Shown piece by piece: positions 34,430-42,815 of a stretch of 64,000 bases of DNA. The stretch covers positions 1 to 64,000 of the forward strand of contig NZ_PDWO01000002.1 in NCBI RefSeq assembly GCF_010211765.1, given 5' to 3'. The notes beneath the pieces were generated by a model, which was not told where the DNA came from, ran no database searches, and saw only the letters and a program-made list of their open reading frames with translations. A program made the position numbers and the translations under genes. Source of the DNA: Pseudoxanthomonas kaohsiungensis (GTDB lineage Bacteria; Pseudomonadota; Gammaproteobacteria; Xanthomonadales; Xanthomonadaceae). The number at the start of each line of letters is the position of its first letter. The stretch's first letter is position 1.

Positions 34430-35140
34430 TTCCGGAAGCGGGCGCTGGTCGGCGGCGCACGGCGCAGGCGCCTTGCAGGGCCTGTCGTAGCCGGTCGAAA
34501 CGTCAGTTCCGGACGGGGTCGCCGTGCCCTGTTGTAGCCTCGGCTCCCCAAGCGGCCGCTTCCCGCGGTTGAAGCGTCGGCTCCGGACGGGGCCGCCGCA
34601 CCCTGGGCCCATGTCCCACCCTTCGGGACGACGTCCTGTCTTTACGAAGGGCCGTGGCACATCCATGTGCCACTTGGGACATGGGCCCAGGGTACGGCGT
34701 CCTTCGCGGTCATCGGGGTCGTGGCTTCGATCGTAGGAGCCGGGCGAGTGCGACGCTGTGCCAACACCGTCGAGCCGTCGAATCATCGGTGGTCTTCCAC
34801 CTGTCGACCCAGCAGTACCTGTTGCCGGGGCGGGTGCCCACGCTGTACCGCCAAGCGATCGAAGCGCAGTCCTGGACGCGCCGAAGGACGCTGTTCTGCC
34901 GCAATGGGGGTCGAGCGGCACAGGGATGTGCCGCGGTCGCGAACTGAGGCAGGACGCCGGCGTGAGCGACGACCCCCATTGCGGCAGAGCAGCGGCCCCT
35001 CCGGAGCCGACGGGACATAACGCTCCGGACCTTGGCGACGACGGCCGCCCCGAGGCCGGCCCCACGCGACGCCCTCGATCCGGCTTCGGGATCTGCGGGT
35101 GCGGGGAACCGGATTGGCCCCAGGTCGCCCCTGGGAAGGG
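34430..35140. repeat. Palindrome-rich intergenic region, no gene
   Basis: This 711-base stretch lies between the convergent ax21 and gpsA and contains nested palindromes. Palindrome A has 18-base perfect arms at 34601-34618 and 34675-34692 (CCCTGGGCCCATGTCCCA). Inside are a smaller stem (34619-34651) and GTGGCACATCCATGTGCCAC at 34654-34673. Palindrome B has arms at 34896-34913 and 34970-34987 (CTGCCGCAATGGGGGTCG), and inside is GCGGCACAGGGATGTGCCGC at 34915-34934. The stretch between and after A and B holds weak matches to GTAG elements. Open frames across it lack codon bias and start sites. Confidence 0.8.
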
Positions 35141-36175
35141 CTAGAGAAAAAGCGCCGCTGGGTATTCGGGCTTCTGTTCGCGCGCCAGCAGCTGGCGCAG
35201 GCCGTCGACCGGGGTGATGTCCCCGTGCAGCACCGCCCGCACGCCGGCGGAGATCGGCAGTTCGATGCCGTGGCGGTCGGCCAGGCGCATGACCTCGTCG
35301 GCGGTCTGCACCGACTCGACCACCTGGCCGATCTCGCGGATCGCCTCGTCCATCGGCTGGCCACGGCCCAGGGCCAGGCCCAGGCGGCGGTTGCGCGACA
35401 GGTCGCCGGTGCAGGTCAGCACCAGGTCGCCCAGGCCGGCCAGGCCCATCAGGGTTTCCGGGCGGGCGCCGATCGCCGCGGCCAGGCGCAGCATCTCGTT
35501 GAGGCCGCGGGTGATCAGCCCGGCGCGGGCGTTCAGGCCCAGCTCCATGCCGTCGGCCACGCCGGTGGCCACCGCCAGCACGTTCTTCATCGCCCCGCCC
35601 AGCTCGGCGCCGACCATGTCGTTGCCGGTATAGGCGCGGAACGCCGGGCCATGCAGCGCATCGGCCACGACCTGGGCGAACTGCGGGTCGGCGCCGTGCA
35701 CGGTCACCGCGGTCGGCAGGCCGAGCGCGACTTCCTTGGCGAACGAGGGGCCGGTGACCACGGCCAGCGGCACCCCGGGACCGAGTACGTCCTCGGCGAC
35801 TTCATGCAGGAAACGGCCCGAGCCCGGCTCGAATCCCTTGGTCGCCCACGCCACACCGGCGCCGGCCGGCAGCAGCGGCTTGAGCGCGTGCAGGGTTTCG
35901 GTGAAGGCGTGCGAGGGCACGACCACCAGCACCCAGGTGGCGCCACGCACGGCCTGGGCCAGGTCGGTGGTGGCGCGCAGCGAGGCCGGCAATTCGATCC
36001 CGGGCAGGTAACGCGGGTTCTGGTGCCCGCGGTCGATCGCCTCGACGATCGCCGCGTCCCGGCCCCACAGGGTGGTGGCCAGGCCGTTGCGCGCGGCCAG
36101 GGTGGCCAGCGCGGTGCCCCAGGAACCGGCGCCCAGGACCGCGAGCGTGTCGGGTACGGCAACTCCCGCGGTCAT
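35141..36175 (-). CDS. gpsA: Glycerol-3-phosphate dehydrogenase [NAD(P)+]
   Basis: A 344-residue enzyme that makes sn-glycerol 3-phosphate for phospholipid synthesis. The Rossmann motif is [20 protein letters not shown]. The catalytic region includes [28 protein letters not shown] (catalytic Lys) and [20 protein letters not shown]. The length is near the usual 330-340. It starts at the ATG at 36175, 22 bases after the secB stop. The order secB-gpsA is common in proteobacteria. Confidence 0.95.
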   Translation of the reverse strand: MTAGVAVPDTLAVLGAGSWGTALATLAARNGLATTLWGRDAAIVEAIDRGHQNPRYLPGIELPASLRATTDLAQAVRGATWVLVVVPSHAFTETLHALKPLLPAGAGVAWATKGFEPGSGRFLHEVAEDVLGPGVPLAVVTGPSFAKEVALGLPTAVTVHGADPQFAQVVADALHGPAFRAYTGNDMVGAELGGAMKNVLAVATGVADGMELGLNARAGLITRGLNEMLRLAAAIGARPETLMGLAGLGDLVLTCTGDLSRNRRLGLALGRGQPMDEAIREIGQVVESVQTADEVMRLADRHGIELPISAGVRAVLHGDITPVDGLRQLLAREQKPEYPAALFL

Positions 36176-36197
36176 GGTTGCAGGCCGCAGGCGCGGA

Positions 36198-36719
36198 TCA
36201 GGCGTTGCCGACCGGCAGCTCGCTGGCGGCCGCATCCGCGCCGGCCTGCTGCTGGCGCTGGCGCAGGGTCTCGGCGTACAGCGCGTCGAAGTTGATCGGC
36301 TGCAGCAGGAACGGCGGGAAACCGCCGGCCTGGATCAGCTCGCCGACGATCTGGCGCACGTACGGGAACAGGATGTTCGGGCACTGGGTACCGAGCAGCA
36401 CGTCGATCGCCTGCGGCTGCAGGCCGACCAGGCCGAACACGCCGGCCTGCTCGACTTCGGCCACGTAGGCGGTCTTGTCGCCGACCTTGCAGGTCAGGGT
36501 CACGGTCAGCACGACCTCGAACAGCGCCTCGTTCAGGCGCTGCACGCGCTGGTTGAGGTTGAGCTGCAGGTCCGGCTGGCCCTGCTCGCTGAAGATCGCC
36601 GGCGCGCCGGGAGCCTCGAAGGAAACGTCCTTGACGTAGATCTTCTCGACGCTGAAAGCGGGACCCGCGGCATCCTGCTGGGCGGGAACGGCGGCGCCGT
36701 TGGTGGTTTCGTCGGACAT
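36198..36719 (-). CDS. secB: SecB protein-export chaperone
   Basis: A 173-residue chaperone that keeps exported proteins unfolded and hands them to SecA. Recognised by [32 protein letters not shown] and [36 protein letters not shown]. The first 20 residues and the Gln/Ala-rich tail are variable, as in the family. It lies before gpsA. The 90-base gap to the rhodanese gene suggests they could share a transcript or not; no terminator is evident. Confidence 0.96.
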   Translation of the reverse strand: MSDETTNGAAVPAQQDAAGPAFSVEKIYVKDVSFEAPGAPAIFSEQGQPDLQLNLNQRVQRLNEALFEVVLTVTLTCKVGDKTAYVAEVEQAGVFGLVGLQPQAIDVLLGTQCPNILFPYVRQIVGELIQAGGFPPFLLQPINFDALYAETLRQRQQQAGADAAASELPVGNA

Positions 36720-36809
36720 TTCACAAACTCCAGAAAGCGGTGGGATCGATCAGCGTGATCGGGAAAGAACGTCGGATTATGGCACGCCCGCCCGGGCGCG
36801 GCCGGCGGC

Positions 36810-37247
36810 TCAGGCGCGCCCCTTGACCAGCGGCAGGCCTGCCGCATCCCACGCGGCGATGCCGCCGTCGAGCCAGTGGACCTGCTCGAAACCGGCCTTC
36901 TTGAGCTTCTTGGCGGCGTCGGCGGAGGCCATGCCGTTGCGGCAGACCAGCACCACAGGCGACTGCTTCGCGCCGGCCACCAGCTTGGCCTCCGGGCTGA
37001 ACTGGCTCGGGGTCAGGTTGCGACTGCCGGGGATATGGCCCTTCTCGAAATCGGCGCTGGCCGACAGGTCCACCACCAGCGCGTTTTCCTGGTTGACCAG
37101 GGTAGTCAGCGCGGCCGGCTTGATCGCCTTGTAACCGCGGAACAGGCGCGCGATCTCGGTGTAGAGGATGGCCAGGGTCAGGCCCGCCAGCGCCAGCGAC
37201 AGCATCGGGTGGCGGCCGAAGAAGGCCATCAGGGTCTCGAAATTCAC
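36810..37247 (-). CDS. Membrane-anchored rhodanese-like sulfurtransferase
   Basis: A 145-residue protein with an N-terminal membrane helix (residues 14-32) and one rhodanese domain. The active-site loop is VVLVCRNGMASADAAKKL with the catalytic Cys. DLSASADFEKGHIPGSRNL is the CH2A-like motif. YibN-type proteins like this occur next to secB in many gammaproteobacteria. Sulfur transfer is expected, but the acceptor is unknown. Confidence 0.92.
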   Translation of the reverse strand: MNFETLMAFFGRHPMLSLALAGLTLAILYTEIARLFRGYKAIKPAALTTLVNQENALVVDLSASADFEKGHIPGSRNLTPSQFSPEAKLVAGAKQSPVVLVCRNGMASADAAKKLKKAGFEQVHWLDGGIAAWDAAGLPLVKGRA

Positions 37248-37373
37248 GGCGGTCCGGGTCTGCGGCGGGAAAGGGCCCGGATTGTCGCACAGGCGCCGCG
37301 GCTGCCGCCCTCGCGGGGCGGGGGCTGCGCTACTGCGGCTCCCGGGCCACGACGTGTTTCGCCGCAGGGGTGC

Positions 37374-37395
37374 AGCGGGGCGAGCCCCGCTCTAC
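37374..37395 (-). repeat. Single short GTAG-type REP overlapping a stop codon
   Basis: The same 22-base GTAG + AGCGGGGC hairpin as at 10739 and 10816, read on the minus strand. Its GTAG forms the end of the last codon (AAG) and the TAG stop of the gene at 37392-37820. Confidence 0.85.
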
Positions 37396-37820
37396 TTGCC
37401 GTCCCAGAAGTCGGGCAGCCCGGCCATCTGCCACCAGCGCTTGGCCTTCGGGTCCCATCGCCAGCGCTCCTGGTAGCGGACCATGCGCTCGGCCTGGGTG
37501 TGCCGGTTGATCACGCCGATCTCCACCGAGCGCGCGATCGTGCCGTCTTCCAGCTCGCCGTTGCCGCCCTCCCGGTAGCTGGAGACCTGCAGCTGCTTGT
37601 AGCGCTCCAGCTCCAGGTCGGTCAGCGGCTTCTCCGCGCGCACCTCCGGGTCGACCATCTGCCAGGCGGCCTCGTAGTCGCTCCAGCGCATGGCCGAGGA
37701 GAACACGACCTGGGCCTGCTCCAGCTTGCGCGAACTGCCGGCGGCCTCGGCGCGCGGCAGCCCCGCCAGTGCGAGCAGCGCGATCAGTGCGGGCAGCAAC
37801 AGGGAGGTGAGCTTGTGCAT
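37392..37820 (-). CDS. Conserved exported hypothetical protein
   Basis: A 142-residue protein with signal peptide MHKLTSLLLPALIALLALAGLPRAEA. The mature domain (AGSSRKLEQAQVVFSSAMRWSDYEAAWQMVDPEVRAEKP … RYQERWRWDPKAKRWWQMAGLPDFWDGK) has the look of a small alpha+beta (NTF2/SnoaL-like) fold with many aromatic residues. No function is known to me. Its stop codon is contributed by a REP element, so the last residues may be recent. Confidence 0.8.
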   Translation of the reverse strand: MHKLTSLLLPALIALLALAGLPRAEAAGSSRKLEQAQVVFSSAMRWSDYEAAWQMVDPEVRAEKPLTDLELERYKQLQVSSYREGGNGELEDGTIARSVEIGVINRHTQAERMVRYQERWRWDPKAKRWWQMAGLPDFWDGK

Positions 37821-37872
37821 GCGGCGGCTTCCCGGATGGATGCGCCGCATCCTAGCAGCCCGGGCGCGCGAC

Positions 37873-38328
37873 TCAGTCCGGGCGCAGGGCGACGAAGCGC
37901 CCGCTGAACACGGTCGCATCGCCGCCGTCGGGCAGGCGCACGCGGGCGGCGATGCGGCAGCGCGCGCGGCCGCGCTGGCGGTAGGTGGCGACGAAGGCCT
38001 CCCAGTCCCCCTCTTCCAGCCAGGCTTCCGCTTCCAGCCCCGACAGCAGCGGCGCCAGGTAGCGGACCTGGCTGTCGGCGACGTAGACGTCGGCCTTGAA
38101 GCCGGCTTCGTCCAGGCGCCTGGTCGCCAGCGCCCATCCGGCCAGGGTCATCAGCGACACCAGGCTGCCGCCGAACGCCGAGCCCTTGTCGTTGACGTTC
38201 GGTCCCAGCGGCGCCTGCAACCGCATCCGGCCGGCGGAGTCGCCAACCACGTCCACCTGCATGGCCCGCACCAGCGGGATCGATTGCAGGTGTGCGCGCA
38301 GCGCGTCGAGGGAACCGGTATCACCCAT
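37873..38328 (-). CDS. Hot-dog thioesterase, YiiD C-terminal type
   Basis: A 151-residue putative thioesterase. GSAFGGSLVSLMTLAGWALATRRL and YVADSQVRYLAPLLSGLEAEAWL fit the YiiD_C/hot-dog domain, and the C-terminal half ends in GDATVFSGRFVALRPD. The E. coli homologue carries an extra N-terminal acetyltransferase domain, which is absent here. It is divergent from hemD with 55 bases between them. The substrate is unknown. Confidence 0.85.
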   Translation of the reverse strand: MGDTGSLDALRAHLQSIPLVRAMQVDVVGDSAGRMRLQAPLGPNVNDKGSAFGGSLVSLMTLAGWALATRRLDEAGFKADVYVADSQVRYLAPLLSGLEAEAWLEEGDWEAFVATYRQRGRARCRIAARVRLPDGGDATVFSGRFVALRPD

Positions 38329-38383
38329 TTCATTTTCTTCGGCTGGAGCGCGGCGAGCCGCGCGGGGCCCGCATAATGCCGGA

Positions 38384-39145
38384 ATGCCCGCATCCCGTCC
38401 GCCCGCCTGGTACCTGGTGTCGTTGCGTGGACAGGGCGAGCATGCGGCCCTGCGCCGGGCTGCGGCGCGCCATGGGGGCGCGTTGTTGCCGCTGTCGCCA
38501 TGGCGGATCGTGCCGATGCAGGACGCGGCCAGCGGCGAAGCACTCGTGCAGGCGCTGGCGGCGCCGGTCGTGGTGTTCACCAGCCCAGCCGCGGTGCGCG
38601 CGGCCGCGCAGCTGCAGCCGCTGGCGGTTCGGACCGGCCAGCACTGGCTGGCGGTCGGCGCCGGCACCGCCGCCGCACTGCGCCGCGCCGGCATCGTGCA
38701 GGTGCAGGCGCCCGGACGGATGGACAGCGAGGGTCTGCTGGCGCTGCCGGCGCTTGCCGCGCCGTCGCGGGTCGGGCTGGTCACCGCACCGGGCGGCCGT
38801 GGCCTGCTGGCGCCGACGCTGGCGGCACGCGGCGCCCGCGTCGACCGGGCCGATGTCTATGCGCGGGTGCCGGTGCCGCTGGACCGGCGCGCCCTCGCCC
38901 GGCTGGCCGCCGCCGACGCTCCCCTCGTCCTGGCGCTCAGCAGCGAGGAGGCGCTGCAACGGGTGCTCCCGCAGCTGCCCGACGCCCTGACGACCCGCTT
39001 GCGCCACTCGCCGGTGGTCGCCGCCAGTGCGCGCCTGGCCACCATCGCACGCGACCTGGGCTGGCAACGCGTCCTGGTCGCCGGCAGCCCGCGGCCGGCG
39101 GCGCTGGCCCGCACCGCCGCCGACGCGCTGCCGACCACCGTCTGA
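38384..39145 (+). CDS. hemD: Uroporphyrinogen-III synthase
   Basis: A 253-residue enzyme of haem synthesis that closes hydroxymethylbilane to uroporphyrinogen III. Sequence is always weakly conserved. PVVVFTSPAAVRAAAQLQPL, WLAVGAGTAAALRRAGI, RVGLVTAPGGRGLLAPTLAARGARVDRADVYARVP and the C-terminal HSPVVAASARLATIARDLG fit HemD. Its place before hemX and hemY supports the call. A CATAAT box ends six bases before the ATG and no Shine-Dalgarno is present, which suggests a leaderless message. hemC is not nearby. Confidence 0.9.
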   Translation: MPASRPPAWYLVSLRGQGEHAALRRAAARHGGALLPLSPWRIVPMQDAASGEALVQALAAPVVVFTSPAAVRAAAQLQPLAVRTGQHWLAVGAGTAAALRRAGIVQVQAPGRMDSEGLLALPALAAPSRVGLVTAPGGRGLLAPTLAARGARVDRADVYARVPVPLDRRALARLAAADAPLVLALSSEEALQRVLPQLPDALTTRLRHSPVVAASARLATIARDLGWQRVLVAGSPRPAALARTAADALPTTV

Positions 39146-39257
39146 ACCGCGCGCGCTTGCAGCTGCGCAGGCGCCAAGCGATCCTTCGCATGCGGCCCCG
39201 GTGCGATGCGCGTCACGGTTGACAGCGCGACGACGGCCGCATGACAAGGACGCAGCC

Positions 39258-40247
39258 GTGAATGACGTCGCTCCCACCGCTCCTCGCCGTGCGCGCTGGC
39301 GCCTGCTGGTGCCGCTCGTGCTGGCGTCCGGCGTGGCGCTCGCCGGCTGGTTCGGGTGGCAGGGCTGGCAGGCGCGGCAGCAACAGGCGCAGGAACGCGC
39401 GCTCGACGACGCGCGCCAGATCGACGCGCTCGGCCAACGCATGGACACCCTGCGCGGCGACCTGCGCGCGCAGGGCCGGCTGCTGCAGGACGCCGCCGCC
39501 TCCAACCGGGTGCTTCGCGACGAAGTGCTCGGCCTGGGCCAGCGCAATGCGCTGCTCGAGGAAGCCGTCGCACGCCTGGACACCAACGCCCGCGAGGGCC
39601 ACCAGGCGTTGCGCCTGGACGAGGCCGAACTGCTGCTGGTGCTGGGCGTGCAGCGCCTGCAGATCGCCGGCGATGTCGCCGGGGCACGGCGCGCCTATGC
39701 GCTCGCCGCCGCCATGCTCGACGGCCTCGACCAGCCGGAGGCGCTCAACCTGCGCCAGGCGCTGGCGGCCGAGCGCGTTGCGCTGGACGCGCTGGGCCCG
39801 GGCCCGCGCGCGCAGGCCGCGCAACGGCTCGAGGCGATCAGCGCGGATATCGCGCGGCTGCCATTGCAGGTGCCGTCCGCTCCGGCGCACGAGCAGAAGC
39901 GCCCGCTCTGGCAGCGGCTGCTTTCGCCGCTGCTCGAGATCCGGCCCGCCAGCGGCCAGGCGCTGATGGGCGAAGCCGAACGCCGGCAGGGCGAGGATGC
40001 GCTGCAGGTGGAACTGACCCTGGCGCGCGCCGCGCTGGAACGCGGCGACGTTGACGGTTTCCATACCGCGCTGAACCGCAGCGCGATGTGGGTCGGCAGG
40101 TTGTGGCCCGATTCACCCGCGCTGCGCGAAGTTCGGCAGGAACTCGAATCGTTGCGCGAGGCGCCCCTGCAGGCGCAGTCGCCGCTGCTCGGCAGCACCC
40201 TGCAGCAGCTGCGCGCCATGCGCGAAGGAAAGGAGGCTGCCCGGTGA
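39258..40247 (+). CDS. hemX: HemX-like membrane protein (uroporphyrinogen C-methyltransferase-related)
   Basis: A 329-residue protein with one N-terminal membrane helix (WRLLVPLVLASGVALAGWFGW) and a long helical periplasmic part (AQERALDDARQIDALGQRMDTL … coiled coil), then LRLDEAELLLVLGVQRLQIAGDVAGARRAYALA. This is the HemX family, often misnamed a methyltransferase; the real role is unclear. The start is taken as GTG at 39258, since AAGGA lies nine bases ahead of it and no ATG occurs in frame before the helix. It follows hemD by 112 bases. Confidence 0.87.
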   Translation: MNDVAPTAPRRARWRLLVPLVLASGVALAGWFGWQGWQARQQQAQERALDDARQIDALGQRMDTLRGDLRAQGRLLQDAAASNRVLRDEVLGLGQRNALLEEAVARLDTNAREGHQALRLDEAELLLVLGVQRLQIAGDVAGARRAYALAAAMLDGLDQPEALNLRQALAAERVALDALGPGPRAQAAQRLEAISADIARLPLQVPSAPAHEQKRPLWQRLLSPLLEIRPASGQALMGEAERRQGEDALQVELTLARAALERGDVDGFHTALNRSAMWVGRLWPDSPALREVRQELESLREAPLQAQSPLLGSTLQQLRAMREGKEAAR

Positions 40248-41506
40248 AACCGTATCGATGGCTGGTGGCGTTGCTGGTGGTTGCCGTGCTCGGCGTCATC
40301 GGCGCGCAGTGGCTCGCCCAGCAGGACCAGTCCACGCTGGGCCAGGTGATCGTGCGCACCGGCGGATACGACTACAGCACCACGCTGCCGCGCGCGCTGC
40401 TGCTGCTGGTGCTCGCCTGGCTCGCGCTGGGGCTGGCGTGGTCGCTGCTGCGGCTGCCGTTCCGCGCCTGGGGCCGGTATCGCAAGCGTCAGGGTCGTGC
40501 GCGCCTGATCGAAGCGCTGCGCGCCTTGCAGGGCGGCCACTGGCTGCGCGCCGAACGCCTGTTCGCGGCGGCGGTGGAGGACCGCGAAGTCGGCGCGATC
40601 GCACTGGCCGGCGCCGTCCGTGCCGCCGACGGACGCGGCGACGATGCCGCCGCCCAGGGCTGGCTGGCCACGCTCGCCGTGCGCGACCCGGCCGCGCACG
40701 CGATGCTGCAGGGCGAACGGCTGCTCGCGCGCGGCCTGCCGGTCGATGCAATCAACGCGCTGGACGTGGCCGCCGCGCAGCCGTTACCGCCGCGCGGGCT
40801 GCTGCTGCGCGCCCGCGCCCTGAAGATGATCGGCCGCGCGGACGAAGCGTATGGCCTGCTCGGTGCGCTGCGGCAGCAGGACGCGCTGCCGGCCGACGAA
40901 CTGGGCCGGCTGGAGCTGGAGCTGGCCACCCAGTCGCTGCGCGATGCGGCCGATGCGAACCTGCTGGCGGAACGCTGGGAAGCCATGCCCAAGCCGCTGC
41001 GCACCGAGCCGTCGGTGGTCGCCGCCTATGCCGAACGCGCGGCGGCTTTGCGCTGGGACGAAGCCGCGCTGCGCCACATCGAACAGGCGCTGGATGCGCG
41101 TTGGGACGAGTCGCTGGCCGACCTCTACGGACGCCTGCCGATCGGCCACGTCGATTCCCGCCGGGCCAGCGCCCAGCGCTGGCTGCAGGCGCACCCGGCG
41201 AGCCCTGCGCTGCTGGTCGCGCTGGCGCGGCTGGCGCGCAAGCAGGGGCAGTGGCTGCAGGCGCAGGACTTCCTGCACCGGGCGCTGGCCCAGGGCGCCG
41301 GTGCCGATGCCTGGGAGGAGATGGGCGCCGGCTTCGCCGCCGCCGGCGAGGAGGGCCTGGCGCGCCGTGCCTATGCCAACGCGCTGCATGCCGCGCGCGG
41401 CGAGGCGGCCGAGGAACTGCCCGGTCGCGACCTGCGCGAGAAGATCTTCGACCGCGCGGTGGTCGAGGACCGCGACGCGCACGGCATCCCGCGGCTGAAG
41501 GACTGA
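40244..41506 (+). CDS. hemY: HemY, TPR-containing inner-membrane protein
   Basis: A 420-residue protein with two N-terminal membrane helices (WLVALLVVAVLGVIGAQWLA and ALLLLVLAWLALGLAWSLL) and TPR-like helices after about residue 90. HemY of the proteobacterial type is tied to late haem synthesis, and is unrelated to the Bacillus oxidase of the same name. It begins at a GTG overlapping the hemX stop as GTGA, preceded by AAGGAGGCTGCC, a strong ribosome site. Its order after hemX is the usual one. Confidence 0.93.
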   Translation: MKPYRWLVALLVVAVLGVIGAQWLAQQDQSTLGQVIVRTGGYDYSTTLPRALLLLVLAWLALGLAWSLLRLPFRAWGRYRKRQGRARLIEALRALQGGHWLRAERLFAAAVEDREVGAIALAGAVRAADGRGDDAAAQGWLATLAVRDPAAHAMLQGERLLARGLPVDAINALDVAAAQPLPPRGLLLRARALKMIGRADEAYGLLGALRQQDALPADELGRLELELATQSLRDAADANLLAERWEAMPKPLRTEPSVVAAYAERAAALRWDEAALRHIEQALDARWDESLADLYGRLPIGHVDSRRASAQRWLQAHPASPALLVALARLARKQGQWLQAQDFLHRALAQGAGADAWEEMGAGFAAAGEEGLARRAYANALHAARGEAAEELPGRDLREKIFDRAVVEDRDAHGIPRLKD

Positions 41507-41546
41507 CCCCGGCACCCGGCGCCGCGACGACCGTATAGTCGCGGCC

Positions 41547-42782
41547 ATGGCCGGGTTCGACCTTCCTTTGCTGCCGACCGCTACCGCGCTGGGCGTGGGC
41601 CTGCTGCTGGGCCTGGTCGCCGAACGGCGCAAGCTCGACAACCCCGGAATGACCGCCGGCCTGCGCACCCACACCCTGGCGGCGCTGGCCGGCGCGGTCA
41701 CGCTGTGGCTGGGCATGCCGGCCTTCATCGCCCTGCTGCTGGCCCTGGCTGCGCTGTCCGCCGTGGGCTACCTGCGCACCGTCAGCGAGGATCCCGGCCT
41801 GACCTCCGAACTGGCCCTGCTCACCAGCGGCCTGCTCGGCGGCCTGGCGATGCAGGCACCGCTGGCGGCCAGCGCGCTGGCGGTGGTGGTCGCGGTGCTG
41901 GTCCATGCCAAGTCGAACCTGCACCGGCTCAGCCGCGAACTCATCAGCGACCGCGAGATCGCCGACGGCCTGATGCTGCTGGCCTTCGCCCTGATCGTGC
42001 TGCCGGTGTTGCCCGACCGCCCGATCGATCCCCATGGCGCGTTCAACCTGGCCACGATCTGGAAGCTGGTGGTGCTGGTCATGGCGATCGGCGCGGCCGG
42101 CCACATCGCCGTGCGCGTGGTCGGCACCCGCTGGGGCCTGCCGGTGTCCGGCTTCTTCGCCGGCTTCGTCTCGTCCACCGCCGCCACCGCCAGCTTCGGC
42201 CAGCAGGCGCGGGCACAACCGGCGCTGGCGTCCTCGTGCATCGGCGCGGCGATGCTGGCCAACCTGGCATCGATGGCCCTGTTCGTCCCGATCCTGCTCG
42301 CGGTGTCGCCTGCATTGCTGCGGGCCTCGGGCTGGATCCTGCTCGCCGCCGCGCTGGCCTTGTTGTTGCACGCGGCCGCCGGCCTGCGCCGCGGGCGCGC
42401 GGTGGCGGCGCCGCCACCGACGGCGGATTCGCGCATGTTCCGGATCGGCCAGGCCGTGGGCTTCGCGGCGCTGATCGCCGGCGTGATGGCGGTTGCCAGC
42501 CTGCTCGGCCAGTGGCTCGGTCCAGGCGGTGCGCTGGCGGCGGCCTTCCTCTCCGCGCTGGCCGAGTTGCACGCGGCCACGGCCACGGTGGCGAGCCTGC
42601 ACCAGGGCGGCATCATCGACCTGGCGCAGGGGCGCTGGGCGATCGTCGGCCTGCTCGGCGCCAGCGCGCTGGCCAAGTCGGTGGTGGCCTTCACCAGCGG
42701 AGGGGCGCGTTACGGGCTGCGGATGACGCTGGGGCTGGCGAGCATGGTCGCCGCCGCGGCGCTGGTGGCGGGATTCACCTGA
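41547..42782 (+). CDS. MgtC/DUF4010 family membrane protein
   Basis: A 411-residue integral membrane protein with about ten to twelve helices. The N-terminal part (ALGVGLLLGLVAERRKLDNPGMTAGLRTHTLAALAGAV) matches the MgtC/SapB N-terminal domain, and the rest DUF4010 (SGFFAGFVSSTAATASFGQQAR). MgtC-like proteins act in magnesium limitation and ATPase control, but the DUF4010 fusion group is not characterised. A TATAGT box ends seven bases before the ATG, and a hairpin (41521-41545) covers the same bases; no ribosome site is visible. It starts 40 bases after hemY. Confidence 0.88.
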   Translation: MAGFDLPLLPTATALGVGLLLGLVAERRKLDNPGMTAGLRTHTLAALAGAVTLWLGMPAFIALLLALAALSAVGYLRTVSEDPGLTSELALLTSGLLGGLAMQAPLAASALAVVVAVLVHAKSNLHRLSRELISDREIADGLMLLAFALIVLPVLPDRPIDPHGAFNLATIWKLVVLVMAIGAAGHIAVRVVGTRWGLPVSGFFAGFVSSTAATASFGQQARAQPALASSCIGAAMLANLASMALFVPILLAVSPALLRASGWILLAAALALLLHAAAGLRRGRAVAAPPPTADSRMFRIGQAVGFAALIAGVMAVASLLGQWLGPGGALAAAFLSALAELHAATATVASLHQGGIIDLAQGRWAIVGLLGASALAKSVVAFTSGGARYGLRMTLGLASMVAAAALVAGFT

Positions 42783-42815
42783 GCATGCCGGGCGGTGCCG
42801 CCGGGCGGGGCCCGT

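Noticed and set aside
34430-35140. Open frames on both strands across the palindromes
   Set aside because: They consist of repeated palindrome sequence read in odd frames, with no ribosome sites and no codon bias.
35141-35143. gpsA TAG stop as another REP-derived stop
   Set aside because: The sequence is CTCTAG, not GTAG, and no stem follows.
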